Origin: Betaproteobacteria bacterium
Lineage (GTDB): Bacteria > Pseudomonadota > Gammaproteobacteria > Burkholderiales > Casimicrobiaceae
Length of the DNA: 33,109 bases
Assembly (NCBI GenBank): GCA_005881895.1
Contig: VBCG01000010.1
Coordinates: 1-33,109 of the forward strand
Direction: 5' to 3'
This document shows, piece after piece, positions 27,801 through 33,109 of this stretch. The notes beneath the pieces were generated by a model, which saw only the letters and a list, made by a program, of their open reading frames with translations, made no database searches and was not told the origin of the DNA. The number at the start of each line of letters is the position of its first letter. Positions within the stretch are counted from its first letter, which is position 1. The position numbers were made by a program, and so were the translations under genes.

Positions 27801-28925
27801 ATGCAAATCGGCATACCGCGCGAGACGCGCGCTGGTGAAACGCGTGTCGCCGCCACTCCGGAGACCGTCAAGAAAATGATGGCGAGCGGCCAGCACGCCG
27901 CCGTCGTCGAGGCGGGTGCGGGTTTGGCAAGCAGCGTGACGGACGCCGCATACGTCGATGCCGGCGCAACGGTCGGAACGGCATCCGACGCGCTCGGCAG
28001 CGACCTCGTGCTCAAAGTTCGTGCGCCACGCGGCGACGAGCTCACGCAATTGAAACGCGGCGGGTCGGTCATAGCGCTGCTCGATCCGTTCGACGCGGCG
28101 GGCGTGCAGGCGCTGGCTGCTGCAGGCGTCGCCGGGTTCGCGCTCGAATGGCTGCCGCGGATCACGCGCGCACAGTCGATGGACGTGCTCTCCTCGCAGG
28201 CAAACATTGCCGGCTATAAAGCGGTCATCATGGCTGCGAACGAATACGGCAAGTTCATGCCGATGCTGATGACGGCGGCCGGCACGGTGAAAGCGGCGCG
28301 TACGTTGATTCTCGGCGTGGGCGTCGCCGGATTGCAGGCGATCGCGACCGCGAAGCGATTGGGCGCCGTGATCGAAGCGTCCGACGTGCGTCCGTCGGTC
28401 AAGGATCAGGTCGAATCGTTGGGCGCGAAGTGGGTCGATGTGCCGTATGAAACCGATGAAGAGCGCCAAATCGCCGAGGGCGTGGGCGGGTATGCGCGGC
28501 CGATGCCGCCCGCGTGGATGGCGCGTCAGGCGTCGATCATTGCGGAGCGCTGCAAACTGGTCGACATCCTGATCACGACGGCGCTGATTCCCGGCCGTCC
28601 GGCGCCGAAGCTCATCAAGGCCGACACCGTTGCGGCGATGAAGCCCGGCTCGATCATCGTCGATCTCGCGGTCGAGCAGGGTGGCAATGTCGAAGGCTCC
28701 CGGCCGGACGAGCTCGTGAACATCAATGGCGTGAAGATCATCGGCACGACGAATCTTCCGGCGCTGGTTGCGGCCGATGCGTCGGCGCTCTATGCGCGTA
28801 ACGTGCTCAACTTTCTTGCACTGTCGCTCAACTTGAAAACCGGTGAATTCGCGCTGGCTCGCGACGACGAGATCGTCAAGGCGACGCTGGTGTGCGACAA
28901 CGGGCAGGTCGTACCAAGAGGGTAA
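27801..28925 (+). CDS. pntAA: NAD(P) transhydrogenase subunit alpha part 1
   Basis: The soluble NAD(H)-binding domain (dI) of the proton-translocating transhydrogenase, which moves hydride from NADH to NADP+ using the proton gradient. The 374-residue protein resembles the alpha1 subunit of three-gene systems such as Rhodospirillum rubrum: IGIPRETRAGETRVAATPETV, SMDVLSSQANIAGYKAVIMAA, the Rossmann loop LGVGVAGLQAIATAKRLGA and the RQVDQ-type loop region DVRPSVKDQVESLGAKW, then ITTALIPGRPAPKLI and VDLAVEQGGNVEGS. It ends where the alpha2 part would continue in two-gene forms, so the split is genuine. A 280-bp mobile element begins directly after its stop codon. Confidence 0.96.
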   Translation: MQIGIPRETRAGETRVAATPETVKKMMASGQHAAVVEAGAGLASSVTDAAYVDAGATVGTASDALGSDLVLKVRAPRGDELTQLKRGGSVIALLDPFDAAGVQALAAAGVAGFALEWLPRITRAQSMDVLSSQANIAGYKAVIMAANEYGKFMPMLMTAAGTVKAARTLILGVGVAGLQAIATAKRLGAVIEASDVRPSVKDQVESLGAKWVDVPYETDEERQIAEGVGGYARPMPPAWMARQASIIAERCKLVDILITTALIPGRPAPKLIKADTVAAMKPGSIIVDLAVEQGGNVEGSRPDELVNINGVKIIGTTNLPALVAADASALYARNVLNFLALSLNLKTGEFALARDDEIVKATLVCDNGQVVPRG

Positions 28926-29205
28926 GGAACCTCTGAACAACTCCCACGTGGAGCGCGTTGACGCGAGATGCGGATGAATGCAAGACGGATGACGAAGGTC
29001 GTAGTTCACACTACGAGCCGAGGAGGCGCGCGCAGCAGGCGCCGCATTCTCGCGTCAACCCGAAGGGACGGGGCTTGCCGGGGCGCTGGCTTTGTCGCTC
29101 GGCTCGCCAATAGCGCCGTGCTATTTATTGGCTTCGCCTCGCTTCGCGCCATCATCCCCGGCAAGCGACCCGTCGCGCCCGCGTGGGAGCTGTTCAGGAG
29201 GTTCC
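28926..29205. mobile_element. 280-bp MITE-like element between pntAA and pntAB
   Basis: Terminal inverted repeats 28926-28948 (starting GGAACCTCTGAACAACTCCC) and 29182-29205 match with one indel and one mismatch. Inside are further paired arms: 28957-28973 with 29041-29059 (GTTGACGCGAGA.TGCGG), 29067-29083 with 29156-29174 (GACGGG..CTTGCCGGGG), a perfect 7-bp hairpin at 28999-29016 (TCGTAGT-TCAC-ACTACGA) and GCCAATA/TATTGGC at 29106-29132. There is no transposase ORF and no clear target duplication, as in a non-autonomous element. It starts one base after the pntAA stop and accounts for most of the 320-base gap before pntAB; the rest (29206-29245) carries the pntAB ribosome-binding site. Confidence 0.8.
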
Positions 29206-29245
29206 CTCTAGAGCAATCTCTCGGCAGAATTTCGAGGAGCTCGCA

Positions 29246-29566
29246 ATGGCAGCCGCCGTCGATCCCATCGTCTTCTATCTGATCATTTTCGTATTGGCGA
29301 TTTTTGTCGGCTATCACGTCGTGTGGAGCGTCACGCCGGCATTGCACACGCCGCTGATGTCGGTGACCAACGCCATTTCGGCGATCATCCTGGTCGGCGC
29401 GATGCTCGCCGCCGGACCCGCAGCGTTCGATTGGGGCGGTTGGGTCGGCGCGGCGGCAGTTGTGATGGCATCGATCAACGCGTTCGGCGGGTTCCTGGTG
29501 ACGCAGCGAATGCTCGAGATGTTCAAAAAGAAAGAGCCGAAGGCGAAAGCGGTGGACAAGAAATGA
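29246..29566 (+). CDS. pntAB: NAD(P) transhydrogenase subunit alpha part 2
   Basis: The small membrane part of the transhydrogenase alpha chain, contributing to the proton channel. The 106-residue protein has three membrane helices (about 6-26, 37-55 and 61-83), with [33 protein letters not shown] the conserved core of PntAB and a Lys-rich C-terminus. The ATG at 29246 is preceded by GAGGAGC with five bases of spacing; the frame is open further upstream into the mobile element but lacks a start signal. The stop overlaps the pntB ATG as ATGA, indicating tight coupling. Confidence 0.95.
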   Translation: MAAAVDPIVFYLIIFVLAIFVGYHVVWSVTPALHTPLMSVTNAISAIILVGAMLAAGPAAFDWGGWVGAAAVVMASINAFGGFLVTQRMLEMFKKKEPKAKAVDKK

Positions 29567-30846
29567 GCGCCGACCAAGTCGCACTGTGGTATCTGATCGC
29601 GTCGATCTGCTTCATCCTCGCGTTGAAGGGCTTGTCGCATCCGACGACGGCGCGACGTGGCAACGTGCTTGGCATCATCGGCATGGCCATCGCGGTCCTC
29701 GTGACGCTGGCGCTGGTCTTTTCTCATACCAAGAACGTCGGCTACATCCTGGCTGGCATCGCGATCGCAGCCATTCACGATCCAGCCGCGTTCAGTCTGC
29801 CGGTGCCCATCCCGACCGGCAACAAGCTCGAGCTCTTCATCGGCACGTTCATCGGCGCGATCACGTTTTCCGGCTCGGTCATCGCGTTCGGCAAGCTGTC
29901 CGGAAAGATCAGCAGCGCGTCGGTCGTCTTCGGTGGCCAGCATTGGCTGAATCTCGCGCTCGCTCTTGCGATGATCGGCTTCGGCATCTGGTTCTTCCTG
30001 TCGGCCGATGAGCACAAATGGCTGCCCTACATCGTGATGACGGCGATCGCGTTCCTGCTCGGGGTGTTGATCATCATTCCGATCGGCGGCGCCGACATGC
30101 CGGTCGTGATCTCGATGTTGAACAGCTATTCGGGCTGGGCTGCGGCCGGCATCGGGTTTTCGCTCAACAACCCGATGCTGATCATCGCCGGTTCACTGGT
30201 CGGTTCGTCGGGCGCGATCCTGTCGTACATCATGTGCAAGGCAATGAACCGCTCGTTCTTCAGCGTGATTCTCGGCGGATTCGGTGCCGTGGCTGGCTCC
30301 GTTGCCACGGGCGCCGAGCAGAAAACCGTCAAGTCCGGTTCAGCCGACGACGCCGCTTTCCTGCTGAGCAACGCGGAGAGCGTGGTCATCGTGCCGGGCT
30401 ATGGGCTTGCCGTCGCCCGCGCCCAGCATGCCGTGAAAGAGATGGCGGACAAGCTTCGCGCGAGAGGCGTCGAAGTCCGCTACGCGATTCATCCGGTCGC
30501 GGGTCGCATGCCCGGTCACATGAACGTGCTCCTTGCCGAAGCCGAAGTGCCGTACGACCAGGTGTTCGAGATGGAAGACATCAACGGCGAGTTGGGCACG
30601 ACCGACGTTGCGCTGATTCTCGGCGCGAACGACGTCGTCAATCCGCTGGCCGAGCAAAAGGGCAGTCCGATCTACGGCATGCCGATCATCGAGGCGTTCA
30701 AGGCACGCAACGTCATCGTCAACAAGCGTTCGATGGCGGCGGGGTACGCCGGTCTCGACAATCCGCTTTTCTACATGGACAAGACGATGATGGTGTTCGG
30801 CGACGCGAAGAAAGTCGTCGAAGACGTCGGCAAGGCGATCGAATGA
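29563..30846 (+). CDS. pntB: NAD(P) transhydrogenase subunit beta, with an apparent internal deletion
   Basis: The beta chain carries most membrane helices of the proton channel and the NADP(H)-binding domain dIII. Conserved parts include [91 protein letters not shown], the NADP loop [33 protein letters not shown] and [16 protein letters not shown]. At 427 residues it is about 35 shorter than the 460-odd residues of E. coli and R. rubrum PntB. The missing part is specific: after ILAGIAI (about residue 66) the protein jumps to AAIHDPAAF, without the universal GGAIGTVIA..MTA.PQLVAAFHSLVGLAAV stretch. The start is the ATG overlapping pntAB; longer in-frame extensions lie within pntAB. Confidence 0.93.
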   Translation: MSADQVALWYLIASICFILALKGLSHPTTARRGNVLGIIGMAIAVLVTLALVFSHTKNVGYILAGIAIAAIHDPAAFSLPVPIPTGNKLELFIGTFIGAITFSGSVIAFGKLSGKISSASVVFGGQHWLNLALALAMIGFGIWFFLSADEHKWLPYIVMTAIAFLLGVLIIIPIGGADMPVVISMLNSYSGWAAAGIGFSLNNPMLIIAGSLVGSSGAILSYIMCKAMNRSFFSVILGGFGAVAGSVATGAEQKTVKSGSADDAAFLLSNAESVVIVPGYGLAVARAQHAVKEMADKLRARGVEVRYAIHPVAGRMPGHMNVLLAEAEVPYDQVFEMEDINGELGTTDVALILGANDVVNPLAEQKGSPIYGMPIIEAFKARNVIVNKRSMAAGYAGLDNPLFYMDKTMMVFGDAKKVVEDVGKAIE

Positions 30847-30859
30847 GCGGAACGCGCTG

Positions 30860-32749
30860 ATGTCGGTCAGCCGCAGGCTCGTCGCGGTGGTCGTCGCCGA
30901 CGTCGCCGGCTACTCGCGGCTCATGGAACGCGATGAAGCAGGCACGCATGAGCGGTTACGCGCGCTTCATTCCGAGTTGATTGCCCCAAAGATCGCCGAA
31001 CACGGTGGCCGGACGGTGAAAACATCCGGCGATGGCATGCTGCTCGAATTCGCAAGCGCGACCTCCGCCTTGCGCTGCGCGGTCGAGATCCAGCGGGAAA
31101 TGGGCGTGCGCAATCTCTATGTCGCGCCCGACGAGCGCATCGAGTTCAGGATCGGGATCAACCTCGGCGACATCATCGTCGAGGGCGACGACATCATCGG
31201 TGACGGCGTCAACGTCGCCGCGCGGCTCGAGACGCTGGCGCAACCGGGCGGCATCTGCGTCGCGTCCGCAGTATGGGAACAGGTGCACGAAGATCTGGGT
31301 GTCGAATTCGTTGATTCCGGCGAGCAGCACGTCAAGAACATCTCGAAACCGATTCGCGTGTTCCGCGTCGCGCTCGGGAAGGGATCGGCCGCGAAAGCGC
31401 CGCTCAAAGGCCCGCAGTCTGCAGCGACCAAGCGATTCACCGGTCGCCGCATCGCGATGATCGGCGGCGCAATCGCCGTTTTGGCTGTGATCGGAGTTGG
31501 AATATCGCAGTGGCTCCAGCGACAAGGCTCTGCTGGCTCTGCCGCGGCAGCAGGACCACCGCCAAGATCGCTGATGGTATTGCCATTCAGCGCCGCAGCC
31601 GGCGACGCGGCGCTAGGCACGCTCGCGGATTCGCTCACCGGGGACGTCACGCGTGCGCTTGCCAATAGCGTGCGCGACGCGCGAATCGCGGCTGCGAGCG
31701 GTGCGGCGGCGGAGAAGGGCAAGCCGATTGACGAGCGCGCGTTAGGGCGAGACGCTAACGTCCGTTATCTTGTCGCCGGAGACGTACGCGGCAGTGGCGA
31801 CGACATCGTCGTCAACGTGCGGCTGACGGACACGACGACGGGAAAGGAGCTCGGCAGCGAGCGGCGGACGATCGCGCGCACACGAACTGTTGAGGACCAC
31901 GACCTTCTAGTCGCACGCGTGACGGCCGCAACGCGTGTAATGTTCCAGAACGCCGAGGGGCGGCGTATCGCGGGCCTCCCGCTCGACACGAACGACGCGC
32001 AAAGTCTCGTCGCGCGCGCCGATGCCATCTTCACTGAAGAAGATCTCGCTACGACTCGCGCGGCGCGCAAGCTCTACGAACAGGCGCGCGAACGCGACCC
32101 GACGCTGGTCGCGGCGTGGATTGGACACATGTACACGCTCTGGTCGGAGCATTGGTCCGACTTTGCCGCCGGCCGCAACGAGGCGTTGCTCGCAGAAATC
32201 GATAGCGATTCGCGGCGCGCGATCGCGCTTGATGACCGCGACGCCAATGCATGGAATGCTCGCAAGAATGCGCTCGCCCTTCAGTGGCAGTGGAAGGCGG
32301 CCTTCGAGGCTTTCGACCGGGCGGCCGCGCTCGATCCGTCGAGCTTCAGGGCTCCAATTCTTCTTCTGTTCTTGACAGGCCGATCCGCCGAAGTGTTGCA
32401 GGCGGTCACCAAGCACAACGCGATGCTAGGGAAGGCTGATCCGGCATACCTGTTCGACGCTTGCCATGCGTACGTTCATCTCGGCCGCTACAAAGAGGGC
32501 ATCGACGAATGCGAACGCGCGGTCGCTGACAACAACGATTATTGGGTCTATCTGGACCTGACCGCGGCTTACGCGCAAACGGGCGACCTAGTGCGCGCCG
32601 CCGTAGCGAAGGCGCAACTCATGAAGCGCGTGCCCGATTTCACGATTTCGCGTCTCGAAGCCAAGAAGTTTTCGAATCACCCCGTTTGGATCGAGGAGAT
32701 CCGCACGCATTTCATAGCGGGCCTGCGCAAGGCGGGCGTGCCGGAATGA
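30860..32749 (+). CDS. Class III adenylate cyclase with membrane anchor and TPR-like C-terminal region
   Basis: A 629-residue putative cAMP-producing signalling protein. The cyclase domain (about 5-170) is complete. Metal-binding aspartates are D14 (VVADVAGYS) and D58 (KTSGDGM), adenine-selecting residues K54 and D111, and transition-state residues N118 and R122 (GDGVNVAARLE). Their spacing equals that of known adenylate cyclases, so ATP is the likely substrate. A membrane helix lies at about 198-216. Beyond it, about 235-345 resembles the TolB/FlgO-like domain (LMVLPFSAAAGDAALGTLADSLTGDVTRAL) and about 370-600 holds TPR-like helices. Proteins of this architecture are numerous in Bradyrhizobium and betaproteobacteria and their signals are mostly unknown. 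ATG at 30860, 13 bases after pntB, so it is probably in the pnt operon. Confidence 0.88.
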   Translation: MSVSRRLVAVVVADVAGYSRLMERDEAGTHERLRALHSELIAPKIAEHGGRTVKTSGDGMLLEFASATSALRCAVEIQREMGVRNLYVAPDERIEFRIGINLGDIIVEGDDIIGDGVNVAARLETLAQPGGICVASAVWEQVHEDLGVEFVDSGEQHVKNISKPIRVFRVALGKGSAAKAPLKGPQSAATKRFTGRRIAMIGGAIAVLAVIGVGISQWLQRQGSAGSAAAAGPPPRSLMVLPFSAAAGDAALGTLADSLTGDVTRALANSVRDARIAAASGAAAEKGKPIDERALGRDANVRYLVAGDVRGSGDDIVVNVRLTDTTTGKELGSERRTIARTRTVEDHDLLVARVTAATRVMFQNAEGRRIAGLPLDTNDAQSLVARADAIFTEEDLATTRAARKLYEQARERDPTLVAAWIGHMYTLWSEHWSDFAAGRNEALLAEIDSDSRRAIALDDRDANAWNARKNALALQWQWKAAFEAFDRAAALDPSSFRAPILLLFLTGRSAEVLQAVTKHNAMLGKADPAYLFDACHAYVHLGRYKEGIDECERAVADNNDYWVYLDLTAAYAQTGDLVRAAVAKAQLMKRVPDFTISRLEAKKFSNHPVWIEEIRTHFIAGLRKAGVPE

Positions 32750-32791
32750 ATAGATACAGCGTTCGATTTTGCCGCTGATCGACGATCGAAT

Positions 32792-33109
32792 CTAGGGACG
32801 AACCGGATCGACGACGTCGAACGACGTCCACACGAAATCGCGCTGCTGCTCGATCGGCTCTTTCAAGCGTACCGCGGCCTCGTTCGTGGACAGCATTGTG
32901 AATACGCGGCCCGGACTGTATTCATCTGCGGGCACGATCAATGTTTTGATCGGGATCCGCGGATAGGCGTCGCTTTCCGGCAGATAGAGCGCAACGATCT
33001 TGTTACGCTTTGCGTTCCCCGCGTCCTTGTTGTCGTGAGCGATCAGCAGAACGCGCTTTGGGTCGCGGCCGATGTGCTCGACGCCGAGCTCCACATTCTC
33101 GCCGACGAT
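32792..33109 (-). CDS. Partial hypothetical protein, 5' end outside the window
   Basis: An open frame runs on the minus strand from the window edge to TAG at 32794-32792, encoding at least 105 residues. The segments RVLLIAHDNKDAGNAKRNKIVALYLPESD, PIKTLIVPADEYSPGRVFTML and QRDFVWTSFDVVDP look like real protein with alternating strands, but I recognise no family or motif. A GTG at 33094 could serve as start, yet the frame is open to the edge, so the true start is probably further upstream. It converges with the cyclase gene across 42 bases that contain no convincing terminator. Confidence 0.6.
   Translation of the reverse strand: MVGENVELGVEHIGRDPKRVLLIAHDNKDAGNAKRNKIVALYLPESDAYPRIPIKTLIVPADEYSPGRVFTMLSTNEAAVRLKEPIEQQRDFVWTSFDVVDPVRP

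Noticed and set aside
27645-29009. Long minus-strand open frame (about 454 codons) opposite pntAA and its flanking repeats
   Set aside because: Antisense to a clearly conserved enzyme and running into two mobile repeats; composition is Arg/His-rich as expected for a shadow frame.
32762-32790. Possible bidirectional terminator (TTCGAT/ATCGAA) between the cyclase and the last gene
   Set aside because: Only a 6-bp stem with a 17-base loop and no T-run on either strand.

Overview
The window looks like the chromosome of a GC-rich betaproteobacterium, most likely in or near Burkholderiales. The main evidence is the long minus-strand housekeeping cluster ndk-rlmN-pilW-rodZ-ispG-hisS-yfgM-bamB-der-hfq-hflX-hflK-hflC-yjeT-hisZ-purA-phosphoribosyltransferase, with rnr downstream, which is a gene order typical of that group. 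Species cannot be named from the sequence alone.

Layout from left to right. Positions 1-125 hold no complete gene, but a Shine-Dalgarno-like site points to a minus-strand gene starting at the very edge. RNase R (rnr, minus) and a tRNA-Leu(CAG) (plus) diverge from a short shared promoter region. A secreted hypothetical gene broken by a frameshift follows. From 3390 to 19686 comes the packed housekeeping block, all minus strand, with several 4-bp ATGA overlaps. It covers nucleotide and histidine metabolism (purA, hisZ, hisS, ndk), isoprenoid synthesis (ispG), RNA and ribosome biology (hfq, hflX, der, rlmN), envelope functions (bamB, yfgM, rodZ, pilW) and FtsH control (hflK, hflC). From 19933 to 23264 there is a TRAP transporter (dctP-dctQ-dctM), then tilS, accA and an EVE-domain gene, still on minus. 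From 26558 the coding strand switches to plus: a tartrate/D-malate dehydrogenase, a three-subunit proton-translocating transhydrogenase (pntAA-pntAB-pntB) and a membrane-anchored adenylate cyclase with a TPR-like sensor region. A partial unknown gene on minus closes the window.

I see no phage, CRISPR, toxin-antitoxin, defence or biosynthetic island. The unusual material is small repeats placed at gene junctions. Two copies of one GC-rich repeat lie in opposite orientation at the hflK/hflC and dctQ/dctM junctions. Each forms an uninterrupted mini-ORF that starts in an ATGA overlap with the upstream gene and ends on or next to the start codon of the downstream gene. A palindromic repeat supplies the Shine-Dalgarno and overlaps the start codon of hisZ. 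A second palindrome precedes pntAA, and a 280-bp MITE-like element with nested inverted repeats splits pntAA from pntAB. Three genes also have structural oddities: PntB appears to lack about 37 conserved residues, Der carries about 35 extra residues in its second GTPase domain, and HisZ is short at its C-terminus. Family comparisons are from memory, since no alignment or database search was possible.
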